Positions 36,030-44,629 of a stretch of DNA of 64,000 nt are shown in pieces (positions within the stretch are counted from its first letter, which is position 1; every line of letters begins with the position of its first letter). Under the pieces are notes generated by a model, which did not search any database, was not told the DNA's origin, and worked only from the letters and a program-made list of their open reading frames with translations. The translations under genes and the position numbers were made by a program. The stretch covers positions 486,211 to 550,210 of the forward strand of contig NZ_JAMTCR010000003.1 of assembly GCF_024171945.1 (NCBI RefSeq), given 5' to 3'. This stretch comes from Actinokineospora globicatena (GTDB lineage: Bacteria; Actinomycetota; Actinomycetes; Mycobacteriales; Pseudonocardiaceae).

Positions 36030-36097
36030 AGACTGGGCCCGGATCTCACGAACGTTCATCCCAGCGAACGTCCACGACAGCGAACGGAGGTGCGTCG

Positions 36098-36550
36098 ATG
36101 CCCCCGTCGTCGACCCTCGCGGCGAAGATCGACCACCTGTTCAAGACCATCCGCCCCGGGGGCCGCGAGTACAGCTACGACGAGGTCGCCAGGGGGTGCG
36201 CCGAGGTCGCTGGCGGGACGTTCTCCAAGACCTACGTCTGGCAGCTGCGCACCGGCCAGCGGGACAACCCGACCAAGCGGCACCTGGAAGCCATCGCGGC
36301 GTTCTTCCAGGTCCCGGTCAGCTACTTCTTCGAAGAGGAGACGACCGAGCGGGTCGACTCCCAGCTCGCGCTGGCCGCCGCCATGCGCGACGCCGACGTG
36401 CGCGACATCGCCCTGCGCGCCAGCCACCTCGACCCGGACGCGCGGCGCTCGATCGTGCGGATCATGCAAGAGGTCAGCAGGCTGCAGCGGGCGCGCTCGA
36501 GCGACAGCGAGCCGGACACCGGCGAACCGGGCGCTGACAGCAGCGGGTGA
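36098..36550 (+). CDS. EspR-like XRE-family regulator
   Basis: This 150-residue regulator has an N-terminal helix-turn-helix (FSKTYVWQLRTGQRDNPTKR, then FFQVPVSYFFEEE) and a C-terminal helical dimerisation region. The arrangement matches the Mycobacterium EspR type (atypical XRE with an extended N-terminal helix and PxxxYF segment). The ATG follows GGAGG. It is divergent from the dehydrogenase-ALAS genes and upstream of MFS, MAB_1171c-like and IrrE-like genes. EspR-type proteins can act as global, nucleoid-like regulators. Its target here may include the palindrome at 36015. Confidence 0.85.
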   Translation: MPPSSTLAAKIDHLFKTIRPGGREYSYDEVARGCAEVAGGTFSKTYVWQLRTGQRDNPTKRHLEAIAAFFQVPVSYFFEEETTERVDSQLALAAAMRDADVRDIALRASHLDPDARRSIVRIMQEVSRLQRARSSDSEPDTGEPGADSSG

Positions 36551-36674
36551 GAGTTCCACCACGCACCGCGTGGGGCCCACATGGTGGGCCGGGTTGCGCC
36601 AACCCCTGCCGTCAGCCGAGATGGACGAGGCACCCGGCGGCAGGTGGGTCAAGGGGATCGGGGAGGGGACTGTC

Positions 36675-37832
36675 ATGCCCGTTGTGCTCTATCTGCTCGC
36701 CGTGGGGACGTTCGCCATCGGCACGGACGCGTTCATCTTCGCGGGGCTGTTGCCCGAGGTCAGCTCGGATCTGGGGATCGAGGTCGAGACCGCGGGCCAA
36801 CTGGTGACCGTGTTCTCCTTCGCCTACGCGGTGCTGGCGCCGATCAGCGCGAGCATCACCTCGTCGTGGCCGCGCAAGCGGATCATCACCCTCGCGCTGC
36901 TCACCTTCATCGCGGGCAACGTGGTGTCGGCGCTGTCGGGGTCGTTCGAGGTCATGGTGCTCGGGCGGATCATCGCGGCGGCCGGGGCGTCGTCGTTCAC
37001 CCCGCACGCCATCGCGATCGCCTCGGAGAACGCGCCGGAGGGCCGCCGCGGCACGGCGTTGTCCATCGTCGTCGGCGGGTTGACCGTCGCGACCGCGCTG
37101 GGTGTGCCGATCGGGACCTTCGTCGGCTCGACGCTGGGGTGGCGCGCGACGCTGTGGCTGGTCGTGGTGCTGGGCGTGTTCGCGCTGCTGGCACCGTTGC
37201 TGCTCGGAGAGGTCAAGGCGCCCGCACGGCACACCTTGCGCGAACGGCTTGCCCCGTTGCGCAGTGGGATTGTCGCTCTAGTGCTGGCCACGACGTTCTT
37301 GGCGTTGGTGTCAGAGCACCTGGTTTACACCTACATCAGCGCGGTGTTCGACGAGGCCACTGGCGGCAACGGGAAGACGTTGTCGGTGCTGCTGCTCATC
37401 TTCGGTATCGGCGCCGTGATCGGTAACGCCATCGCCGGCCCTGCCGTCGACCGGTGGGGGAACAAGTCCGTGCTGTTCATAGCCCTCGCGGTGATGGCGG
37501 CTGATCTGTTGCTGCTACCGCTCACCACACACACGCTCCCTGCCGCCGTGGTCGCGGTCCTGGTGTGGGGTATCGCCTCGTGGATGTACCTGGTGCCGCA
37601 GCAGCATCGCCTGTTGGAGCTGTCTACCGCGTCCGGGCCGTTCACAGTGTCGCTCAACTCTTCCGCGCTGTACCTGGGTATCGCGGTGGGTGGCGCGCTG
37701 GGTGGGGCGACCCTCTCTCTCGTTGGCCCTGTCTGGCTGGGTGTGGTCGGCGGGCTGGTAGGGGTTCTAGCGGTGGCATCCGGGTGGTTGTCTTACCGCG
37801 TGGAGCGAACGCCGAACACAGTCACGGCGTGA
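36675..37832 (+). CDS. MFS transporter (DHA1-like)
   Basis: This is a 385-residue transporter with about 12 membrane segments. It has FAIGTDAFIFAGLLPEVSSDLG at the start (helix 1) and the motif-B-like GRIIAAAGASSFTP at about 97..110, typical of drug:H+ antiporters of the DHA1/AraJ type. The ATG at 36675 follows GGAGGGG. It overlaps the downstream membrane protein gene (GTGA at 37829). It is probably an exporter for a compound handled by neighbouring genes. Confidence 0.87.
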   Translation: MPVVLYLLAVGTFAIGTDAFIFAGLLPEVSSDLGIEVETAGQLVTVFSFAYAVLAPISASITSSWPRKRIITLALLTFIAGNVVSALSGSFEVMVLGRIIAAAGASSFTPHAIAIASENAPEGRRGTALSIVVGGLTVATALGVPIGTFVGSTLGWRATLWLVVVLGVFALLAPLLLGEVKAPARHTLRERLAPLRSGIVALVLATTFLALVSEHLVYTYISAVFDEATGGNGKTLSVLLLIFGIGAVIGNAIAGPAVDRWGNKSVLFIALAVMAADLLLLPLTTHTLPAAVVAVLVWGIASWMYLVPQQHRLLELSTASGPFTVSLNSSALYLGIAVGGALGGATLSLVGPVWLGVVGGLVGVLAVASGWLSYRVERTPNTVTA

Positions 37833-39076
37833 ACATGTTCGTCGTCAAGACGGTGGTCTACTCGTCGTGCGCGGTGCTGTGCTTCACCGCGCTCGGCTAC
37901 CGGATCACCGCCTCTTGGCGCAACCGCCGTGACCCAGCCGTCGTAGCGCTCATCGTGGCGTTGCTGGCCGAGGGCCTGGGCTGGGTCTTGGCGGTGCCCA
38001 ATGTCGCCGCCGCGTTCGACGACGCCACCGGGGTCCCCAACCTCGCGGTGCTGTTGATGCACGTCCTCGCGGTGGGTCTGTTCACGCCGAGCATGCTGGT
38101 GTTGCTCGTGTACTGGTCGCACCCACCGGAGCAGGCATGGCCACGCGCGCGCCGACGCATCGCTTACGCGGTAGCGGTGTCTGCGGCTCTTGTCGCCCTG
38201 TGGGTCTATGCGGCGGTCGAGCAGCACGCGGAAACGTACCTGCCACAGAACTACACCCGGCCGCCGGTCGCCCTCTACACGCTGGTCTACGTTGTCACGT
38301 TCGGCGCGGGACTCATCGAGATCTTCCGGATGTGCGTGTCCTGCGCCCGCCGCACCGAGGAACCGTGGCTACGGCGGGGATTGCGTCTTACGGCGCTGGG
38401 GGCGTTGTGCTACCTGAGCATGTGCGTCAACCGGATCAGTGGGATTGTCCTGGCGCACCTCGGGCTCGATCCACTGCGGTGGGAATGGCTCACTCCCGCC
38501 GGGTGCGGCAGCGCGATCCTGTTCATCGCGGTGGGTCTTACGCTGCCTTCGTGGGGACCTCGGTTGGCGGTATGGGTGCGCTCTTATCGGACCTACCGGA
38601 CGCTCTACCCGTTGTGGGTAGCCATCTATCGCGCGGTCCCGCACATCGCTCTAGAGCCACCGCCGCGGTCCGCAGCACATGACCTCGTGCAGACCACCGA
38701 GTTGAGCCACCGCCTCTACCGCCGGGTCATCGAGATCCGCGACGGCCTGCTGGTGCTGCGGTCCCGGTTGACCAGCGTGGCGCTCACCCAGGCCACGCGG
38801 ACGGGAGACGAGGTGCGGGCATTGGGCGGGGACGCGGAGGGGGTCGTCGCCGCGAGCCAGATCCGGGCCGCGCTGCGCGCCCCGGTCGGCACCGAGGACC
38901 TGTCCTTCTACAGCCCCAGCATCGACAGTCTGCACAGTGAGATCGCCTGGTTGGTCCGCGTCAGCGAGTGCTTCGTCGGTTACCCTTGGCCAGGTGGTCC
39001 GGCCGCCACGCCCTGGTCGACCGAACTCGCGGGAGAGACGACGTGGGAATCCCGGTCCCGGACTGGCTCCGCCTGA
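37829..39076 (+). CDS. MAB_1171c-type membrane protein
   Basis: This is a protein of about 415 residues. The N-terminal half has seven or so hydrophobic helices, and the C-terminal cytoplasmic region contains LSHRLYRRVIEIRDGLLVLRSRL, characteristic of the MAB_1171c family of putative transporters or sensors. The GTG at 37829 overlaps the MFS stop, and an ATG at 37835 is an alternative. This family is often encoded beside an EspR-like regulator and an ImmA/IrrE protease in actinobacteria, exactly as here. The molecular role is not established. Confidence 0.78.
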   Translation: MNMFVVKTVVYSSCAVLCFTALGYRITASWRNRRDPAVVALIVALLAEGLGWVLAVPNVAAAFDDATGVPNLAVLLMHVLAVGLFTPSMLVLLVYWSHPPEQAWPRARRRIAYAVAVSAALVALWVYAAVEQHAETYLPQNYTRPPVALYTLVYVVTFGAGLIEIFRMCVSCARRTEEPWLRRGLRLTALGALCYLSMCVNRISGIVLAHLGLDPLRWEWLTPAGCGSAILFIAVGLTLPSWGPRLAVWVRSYRTYRTLYPLWVAIYRAVPHIALEPPPRSAAHDLVQTTELSHRLYRRVIEIRDGLLVLRSRLTSVALTQATRTGDEVRALGGDAEGVVAASQIRAALRAPVGTEDLSFYSPSIDSLHSEIAWLVRVSECFVGYPWPGGPAATPWSTELAGETTWESRSRTGSA

Positions 39077-39606
39077 GACGCCTCGGCCCGGTTCCGCTCA
39101 AGCGGCTGCGCCGGGACTGCGCCCGGCTGCTCGCCGACTTCGACATCCCCGCCGACGGCGACATCCACCACTTCTGCGCCCAGGTCGGCGCCCGCCTCGG
39201 CCGCGACATCGACCTGATCCCGATGGCCCTGCGCAGCACCGACCCCACCGGCGTCTGGCTCTCCACCCGCGGCGGTGATTACATCGTATACGAATCGGAA
39301 ACCAGTACACCGCACCAGGAGCACATCATCGCCCACGAACTCGGGCACCTGCTGTGCGGCCACATCGGCGACAACCTCGACGGCACGGCGCTGGAACTGC
39401 TCTTCCCCGACATCGACCCCACCGCTCTGCTCGCCCGCCAGAGCTACACCGCCACCGAGGAACGCGAGGCCGAGGTGATGGCCGGGGTCATCCTCGCCCA
39501 CCTCACCCGGGGCCGCCGCTCCCGCCCCACCCAGAACAACCCCAGCCACGCCGACATCGCCCGCGTCCACCGCTCCCTCGGCCGAACCGACCCGACCGCG
39601 GACTAG
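39043..39606 (+). CDS. ImmA/IrrE-family metalloprotease
   Basis: This 187-residue zinc protease has the signature HELGH (in HIIAHELGHLLCGH) and a downstream Glu-containing helix, ATEEREAEVMAGVIL, as third metal ligand. ImmA/IrrE proteins cleave XRE-type repressors. A likely partner is the EspR-like regulator four genes upstream in the same group, which is inference. The GTG at 39043 has GGGAGAG upstream. It overlaps the 3' end of the MAB_1171c-like gene by 34 bases. Confidence 0.88.
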   Translation: MGIPVPDWLRLRRLGPVPLKRLRRDCARLLADFDIPADGDIHHFCAQVGARLGRDIDLIPMALRSTDPTGVWLSTRGGDYIVYESETSTPHQEHIIAHELGHLLCGHIGDNLDGTALELLFPDIDPTALLARQSYTATEEREAEVMAGVILAHLTRGRRSRPTQNNPSHADIARVHRSLGRTDPTAD

Positions 39607-39647
39607 CCCTTTGTGGAACGAGGTCGACGGACCGTACGGTGGTCGGC

Positions 39648-40160
39648 GTGCTAGATCAGCGGCCAGCTGTCCACCTGCTCGTCGGGCTTCCCGGCGCGGG
39701 CAAGACCACCTTCGCCAAGGCCCTCGAAGCCCGTGGTGTCGTCCGGTTGTCGGTGGACGAGGTCATGACCGCTCGGCACGGCAGGCTCGGCAAGGACTAC
39801 CCCGAGTCGGACCACCTCGCCCTCTTGGGCCCGGTCACCGACGAGGTCCGGGCCCGGTTGGTCGAGCTCGTCCGCGACGGGGTGTCGGTGGTCCTGGACC
39901 ACGGCCTCGGCACCAAGGCCGAACGGGACGCGTACAAGCGCCTGGTCGTCGAGCACGGCGGCCACTGGCGGTTGGTGCACTTCCAGGTCGAGCGGTCCGA
40001 GCTGTCGCGCAGGCTGGCCACGCGCAACGCGGACGCCGAGCACGGCGTGATCTCGCCGGAGACGCTGGACTGGATCGCCCAGCGCTCCGAGGACCCGGTC
40101 GGCGAGGGCGAGCAATCGCCTGGGAGCGAGTTCGCGTCGGGGCAGGCCGCCGCCAAGTGA
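39648..40160 (+). CDS. P-loop kinase of the AAA_33 type
   Basis: This is an NTPase of about 170 residues. It has a Walker A motif GLPGAGKTTFAKALEARG near the N-terminus and SVDEVMTARHGRLGKDYPES, plus the Asp-containing loop VVLDHGLGTKAERDAYKRL. This resembles zeta-toxin- and AAA_33-type small kinases of nucleotides or sugars. The start is GTG 39648, and GTG 39639 is possible. No toxin-antitoxin partner is visible. The substrate is unknown. Confidence 0.8.
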   Translation: MLDQRPAVHLLVGLPGAGKTTFAKALEARGVVRLSVDEVMTARHGRLGKDYPESDHLALLGPVTDEVRARLVELVRDGVSVVLDHGLGTKAERDAYKRLVVEHGGHWRLVHFQVERSELSRRLATRNADAEHGVISPETLDWIAQRSEDPVGEGEQSPGSEFASGQAAAK

Positions 40161-40741
40161 GCTGCCCGGTCCACTGAGGACCACGCGGCGCACTCGCGGA
40201 CGCTGGTGCTGAGCGATCGCCCGCGGACGGTACTCCGCACATGCGAACGTCGCGAGCGCCCTGACACGCGAGAGGATCTCGCAACCCCACTGGTCCGACC
40301 GCGCGCCTGCGAAGCGGGAGCAGTGCGCCCACCCGCCGCCCAGGTGCCTTGAGCCACCGGAGCACCGGGCTGGACGCGTCGTGGTAGTCCGATCGCCACA
40401 CTGCGGACCATCCACGGGGGACGGTCGTGGGGTGTCAATACCTCCCGGCCGATGAGAACGGAATCGGGTCTACACCACGCGGCGGCGTGCGTATAGCCGC
40501 GAAGCGCACCAATGCGTTAACACCCTGCCCCTAATTCCACAGTGAACAGAACACTGTTGCCAAACGGGGTTGCGCGGTGCGGGTGGTTGCGTTGGCACGT
40601 ATGGAGCAGTGGCCACTAGCCCGAGGTAGTTCAATCTGGGATCGGATACACGAGCCCGTCACCCGTTCGGCGGTTTGCGTGGTCCGACCGGTCGTCGCTA
40701 GCGTCTCGGAAAGGCAGAATGCTTATCAATCGGGGGCCTTT
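40161..40741. other. Intergenic region upstream of cluster 2
   Basis: These 581 bases have no convincing gene: frames here lack ribosome sites and read as shadow sequence. It holds an inverted repeat at 40539..40557 and several somewhat AT-richer patches just before the adenylation-domain gene. It probably carries the promoter and operator of the cluster 2 operon. Confidence 0.55.
40539..40557. promoter_or_regulatory. Inverted repeat upstream of cluster 2
   Basis: ACAGTG-N7-CACTGT (perfect 6-base arms) lies about 185 bases before the first gene of cluster 2. It is a candidate binding site for a dimeric regulator. No cognate regulator gene is adjacent, and the assignment is weak. Confidence 0.3.
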
Positions 40742-42112
40742 ATGGGAGACCATTTATCCGGTCTCATCGACAGCCACGCTAAAGGCACCGCGGTGTCGTT
40801 CAATGGGGCCGATGTGTCCTATCGCGAGCTGCGCGCGCTGGTGGCGGACGCGCTGCGGGTGCTCGACGGGCTGCCCGCGGGCCGTCCGGTCGCGCTGCAC
40901 GTGCGCAAGTCCCCCGAGTCGGTCGCGCTGGTGCTCGCCTGCTGGGCGCAGCGGCGGCCGTTCCTGCTGCCCCCGGCGGACCTGGGCACCGACGCCAGGG
41001 CGGCGCTGTACCGGCAAGCTGGCTGCGGGCACGTCCTGCACGCCGACCTGACCACGGTGGACACCGGGGAGCCTGCCGACGAGGTGCCCGAGCTCGACGG
41101 CGTCGGCCCCATGCTCACCACCTCGGGGTCCACCGGGCTGCCCAAGGTCGTGCCGCTCCCCCACGACGGCATCGACCGGTTCACCGACTGGGCGGCCGGG
41201 GCGTTCGGCATCACCGGGGGCAGCGTGGTGTTCAACTACGCGCCGCTGAACTTCGACCTGTGCCTGCTCGACATCTGGACCACGCTGCGCCGCGGTGGCC
41301 ACGTGGTGCTCGCCGACCAGGAGCGCGCCGTGGACGCCCGCTACCTGCTGCGCGCCTTCACCCACGCCCGGGTGGAGGTCGTGCAGGCGGTGCCGCTGTT
41401 CTACCGGCGGTTGCTGGAGGTCGCCGACGGCCCGTTCCCCGACGTGCGCGAGCTCGTGCACACCGGCGACGCCATGCCGCCCGCGTTGCTGGCCAGGCTG
41501 CCCGAGTTCTTCCCGAACGCCCGGCTGCGCAACGTGTACGGCTGCACCGAGACCAACGACAGCCTCATCCACGACTCGGACCCCACCAGCGCCGACCCGG
41601 TGCCCATCGGCCGCCCCATCGACGGCGTCCAGGTGCGGCTGGACGGCGGTGAACTCCTGGTGCGGACCCCGTTCCAGGCGGGCCGCTACCTCGACACCGC
41701 GATCGCCGACAAGTGGGTCGAGGTCGACGGCGAGACGTGGCTGCGCACCGGCGACCTGGTCCGCCAGGACGCCGACGGCGTCTTCCACCTGGACGGCCGC
41801 GCGGACTACCAGGTCAAGGTCCGCGGCGTTCGGACCAACGTGCAGCAAGTGGAGCAAGCGCTGCAATCGCACGCCGAGGTCGCCGACGTCGTGGTGCTCG
41901 CGGTGCCCGACGACGAGGCCGGGTACCGGCTGCACGCGGTGGTCCGGGCGGTCGACGGCACCCGGCCCAACAGCCTCACCCTGCGTTCGCACTGCGCGCG
42001 GTTGCTGCCGCGCACCGCCGTCCCGTCCTCGCTCGAGCTCACCGCCGACGAGTTCCCCCGCACCACCACCGGCAAGGTCGACCGCAAGAAGCTGCTGGCC
42101 GAACGGGTCTAG
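40742..42112 (+). CDS. Stand-alone amino acid adenylation domain, first gene of cluster 2
   Basis: This 456-residue AMP-forming enzyme has TTSGSTGLPKVVPL (A3), FDLCLLDIW (A4-like, with the Asp that holds the substrate amino group), YGCTETN (A5), GRADYQVKVRG (A8) and TTGKVDRKKL with the catalytic Lys (A10). It is an NRPS-type A domain without condensation or thioesterase domains. The ATG at 40742 is preferred because upstream sequence is not coding. It loads the carrier protein encoded next. Together with the oxidase it resembles prolyl-AMP ligases of pyrrole pathways, but the specificity code cannot be read with confidence. Confidence 0.88.
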   Translation: MGDHLSGLIDSHAKGTAVSFNGADVSYRELRALVADALRVLDGLPAGRPVALHVRKSPESVALVLACWAQRRPFLLPPADLGTDARAALYRQAGCGHVLHADLTTVDTGEPADEVPELDGVGPMLTTSGSTGLPKVVPLPHDGIDRFTDWAAGAFGITGGSVVFNYAPLNFDLCLLDIWTTLRRGGHVVLADQERAVDARYLLRAFTHARVEVVQAVPLFYRRLLEVADGPFPDVRELVHTGDAMPPALLARLPEFFPNARLRNVYGCTETNDSLIHDSDPTSADPVPIGRPIDGVQVRLDGGELLVRTPFQAGRYLDTAIADKWVEVDGETWLRTGDLVRQDADGVFHLDGRADYQVKVRGVRTNVQQVEQALQSHAEVADVVVLAVPDDEAGYRLHAVVRAVDGTRPNSLTLRSHCARLLPRTAVPSSLELTADEFPRTTTGKVDRKKLLAERV

Positions 42113-42133
42113 CACGGAAGGGATCTGGAGCGG

Positions 42134-42394
42134 ATGTCCCGCATCGATGAGATCACCCGCTACATCGTCGCCGAGTTCGCGCCGGACATCCGGGCCGACG
42201 AGCTCGACGCCGACTACGACCTGCTGGACAACGGCGTCGTCGACAGCCTCGGCCTGTTGCGGCTGATCGGCTGGCTCGGCGAGCGCTACGACCTGCCCGT
42301 CGACGACATCGACCTGGCCCCGGAGCAGTTCCGGTCGGTGCGGGCCGTCGACGCCTTCGTTGAGTCCGCTCTCGTGAAAGGGCCCGCGTTATGA
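42134..42394 (+). CDS. Peptidyl/acyl carrier protein
   Basis: This 86-residue carrier protein has the phosphopantetheine Ser in DNGVVDSLGLLRLI at residues about 33..46 (Ser38 region). It is probably loaded by the adenylation domain 21 bases upstream and presents the aminoacyl thioester to the oxidase. Its stop overlaps the next start (ATGA). Confidence 0.9.
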   Translation: MSRIDEITRYIVAEFAPDIRADELDADYDLLDNGVVDSLGLLRLIGWLGERYDLPVDDIDLAPEQFRSVRAVDAFVESALVKGPAL

Positions 42395-42777
42395 TCGTCC
42401 GCAGCCGCTCCGAGGTCGCCTGCGTCGACTGGGGCAACGGGTTGAGCTACCGCTTCCTGTTGAGACCGGACAACATGGGGTTCTCCGTCGCGCACACCAC
42501 CGTGCGCGCGGGGACCAAGTCCCGTTTGCAGTACCGCCAGCACCTGGAGGCGTGCTACTGCATCGCCGGGTCCGGTGAGGTCCAGACCCCGGACGGGGCG
42601 GTGCACCGGCTCGAACCGGGGGTGCTCTACGCGCTCGACCAGAACGACGCGCACTTCCTGATCGCCGGTCCCGACCAGGACCTGGAGCTGGTCTCCATCT
42701 TCTCCCCGGCGCTGCGCGGCGACGAGCGGCACAACCTCGACGTCGACGGCTTCTCCCACTACGAGTCCGCACCGTGA
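42391..42777 (+). CDS. Ectoine-synthase-like cupin
   Basis: This 128-residue EctC homologue keeps the iron-site residues of ectoine synthase: Glu in HLEACYCI (E53), Tyr in PGVLYALDQ (Y80) and His in DAHFL (H88). It also has a substrate-site ERH near residue 112. EctC closes the ectoine ring by dehydration. No ectA, ectB or ectD is present nearby, so this is an orphan enzyme in a carrier-based pathway. It may cyclise a related amide or diamino intermediate. It is coupled by 4-base overlaps to both neighbours. Confidence 0.85.
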   Translation: MIVRSRSEVACVDWGNGLSYRFLLRPDNMGFSVAHTTVRAGTKSRLQYRQHLEACYCIAGSGEVQTPDGAVHRLEPGVLYALDQNDAHFLIAGPDQDLELVSIFSPALRGDERHNLDVDGFSHYESAP

Positions 42778-43916
42778 TCAAGTGGACCGACGAGCAGCGC
42801 ACCCTGCGCGCCGCGGCGGCCGAACTCGGCGCCGTGGTGGGCAAGGACCACCTGGAGCGCGATGCCACCGGCACGTTCTCCGAGCAGGGGTGGGCGCTGG
42901 TGCGCGAGTCCGGTCTGCTCGGGTTGCCCTTCGGGGCCGAGTACGGCGGGCTCGACGCGGACCTGTTGACCACGATGTACGTGCTGGAGGGGTTGGGCGA
43001 GTCCTGCCGGGACGGTGGTTTCCCGTTCTCGGTGACCACGCACGTGGTCAGCACCGGGGTCCCGCTGCAGCGCTTCGGGTCTGACGAGCTCAAGCAGCGG
43101 TACCTGCCGGGGGTCTGCTCGGGTTCGGCCATCGGGGCGCACGCGATCAGCGAGCCGGACGCGGGCTCGGACATGATGGCGATGCGCACGACGGCGGTGC
43201 TCGACGGCGACGACTACGTCCTGAGCGGGTCGAAGTCGTTCGTCAGCAACGGGCCGATCGCCGACACGTTCATGGTGTACGCCCGCACCGGCAAGTCGGG
43301 CGCGCCGGACGCCATCACCACGTTCCTGGTGGAGCGGGACTCCCCCGGCCTGCACGTCGGGCAGCCGATGGGCAAGATGGGCCTCAAGACCTCCCCGCTC
43401 AGCGAGTTGTTCCTCGACGGGGTCCGGGTGCCCACCTCCCGCGTGGTCGGCAAGGTCGGCGCCGGGTTCCTGGTGCTCGACCACGTGATGAAGTGGGAGA
43501 TCCTGCTCTCCTTCGTGGTCAACCTCGGCGAGATGGAGCACCGGCTGGCCGAGTGCGTGCGGCACGCGCGCTCGCGCAAGCAGTTCGGCCGGCCGATCGG
43601 CTCCTACCAGTCGGTGTCGAACAAGCTCGTGGACATGCGGATCGGGGTGGAGACCTCGCGCAAGTGGCTCTACGACACCGCCGAGAAGCTGGTGGCGCGC
43701 AAGGCCGTCACCACGGACATCGCCATCACCAAGCTCGTGGTCAGCGAGGCCAACGTGGCCTCGGCGCTGGCCGCGGTCCAGGTGTTCGGCGGGTACGGGT
43801 ACATGACCGAGTACGGAGTCGAGAAGGACGTGCGCAACGCGGTGGCCGGGACGATCTACTCAGGCACCACGGAGATCCAACGGCAACGGGTTGCCGCCAT
43901 GATGGGACTGGGATGA
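42774..43916 (+). CDS. Acyl-CoA-dehydrogenase-type (prolyl-carrier oxidase-like) flavoprotein
   Basis: This 380-residue ACAD-fold flavoprotein has ISEPDAGSDMMAMRT near residue 125 and RKQFGRPIGSYQSV near 268. The canonical catalytic Glu site IYEGT reads IYSGT, so the base there is Ser363. A Glu on an internal helix, KWEILL (E242), occupies the position used by isovaleryl-CoA and prolyl-carrier oxidases. The start is a GTG overlapping the EctC-like stop. It likely oxidises a carrier-bound aminoacyl thioester, perhaps proline-like, to an alpha,beta-unsaturated or pyrrole-type product. Confidence 0.87.
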   Translation: MIKWTDEQRTLRAAAAELGAVVGKDHLERDATGTFSEQGWALVRESGLLGLPFGAEYGGLDADLLTTMYVLEGLGESCRDGGFPFSVTTHVVSTGVPLQRFGSDELKQRYLPGVCSGSAIGAHAISEPDAGSDMMAMRTTAVLDGDDYVLSGSKSFVSNGPIADTFMVYARTGKSGAPDAITTFLVERDSPGLHVGQPMGKMGLKTSPLSELFLDGVRVPTSRVVGKVGAGFLVLDHVMKWEILLSFVVNLGEMEHRLAECVRHARSRKQFGRPIGSYQSVSNKLVDMRIGVETSRKWLYDTAEKLVARKAVTTDIAITKLVVSEANVASALAAVQVFGGYGYMTEYGVEKDVRNAVAGTIYSGTTEIQRQRVAAMMGLG

Positions 43917-44617
43917 GTTCAGAGCAGGCCGTTGAGCCAGCCGACCTGAAGGCACTGACCGCGGAGACCGAGTTCTTGGACTACAACTCGGACACTGTGC
44001 GGGAGTTCGTCGCCAAGGCGCTGCCCGGCGAGGGGCAAGCAGGCGAGGGGCTGACCGACACCGAGAAGGCCGTGCGGCTCTACTACGCCGTGCGCGACGG
44101 CATCAACTACGAGGTCTACGGCAGCCGGATGACGCGCGGGGAGTTCACCGCGAGCGCGATCATCAAGCACAAGCGCGGGTTCTGCGTGCACAAGTCCATT
44201 GTGTACGCGGCGGCCGTGCGCGCCGTCGGCGTGCCGAGCCGGATCGTCTACGGCGACGTGCGCAACCACCTGTCCTCCGAGCGGCTGCGCGAGCTGGTCG
44301 GCGGGGACGTGTTCTGCTTCCACAGCCTCACCTCCGTGCACCTGGACGGCAAGTGGGTGAAAGCGACCCCGGTGTTCAACAAGCTGCTGTGCAAGCTGTA
44401 CAAGATCGCGCCGCTCGAGTTCGACGGCAGCGCCGACAGCCTGTACCACCCCTACGACGAGAACGGCCGCAGGCACATGGAGTTCCTGCGGATGCGCGGC
44501 GAGTTCGACGACTTCCCGTACGAGACCGTGGTGGACGGCATCCGCGCCGCGCACCCGAAGCTGTTCCGATCCGACGACGAGCTGGCCGAGGGTTCCCTCA
44601 CCGGCGAGGCCAGCTAG
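43913..44617 (+). CDS. Transglutaminase-like protein
   Basis: This 234-residue papain-fold protein has Cys91 in GFCVHKSIVYAAAVRAVG and His137 in CFHSLTSVHLDGKW. The usual triad Asp position reads WVKATP, so Asp is replaced by Ala. This is seen in a subfamily I recognise but cannot name. A transglutaminase homologue in andrimid biosynthesis (AdmF) forms amides from carrier thioesters, so an acyl-transfer or release role is plausible here. The ATG overlaps the oxidase stop. Confidence 0.78.
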   Translation: MSSEQAVEPADLKALTAETEFLDYNSDTVREFVAKALPGEGQAGEGLTDTEKAVRLYYAVRDGINYEVYGSRMTRGEFTASAIIKHKRGFCVHKSIVYAAAVRAVGVPSRIVYGDVRNHLSSERLRELVGGDVFCFHSLTSVHLDGKWVKATPVFNKLLCKLYKIAPLEFDGSADSLYHPYDENGRRHMEFLRMRGEFDDFPYETVVDGIRAAHPKLFRSDDELAEGSLTGEAS

Positions 44618-44629
44618 GAGCGCCAGAGC

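Noticed and set aside
39648..40160. Zeta-toxin of a toxin-antitoxin pair
   Set aside because: The P-loop resembles small kinases, but no antitoxin partner is adjacent, so a toxin label is not justified.
39797..40438. Minus-strand frame of about 213 codons over the kinase and intergenic region
   Set aside because: No ribosome site, Arg/Ser-rich composition and overlap with the kinase gene mark it as a shadow frame.
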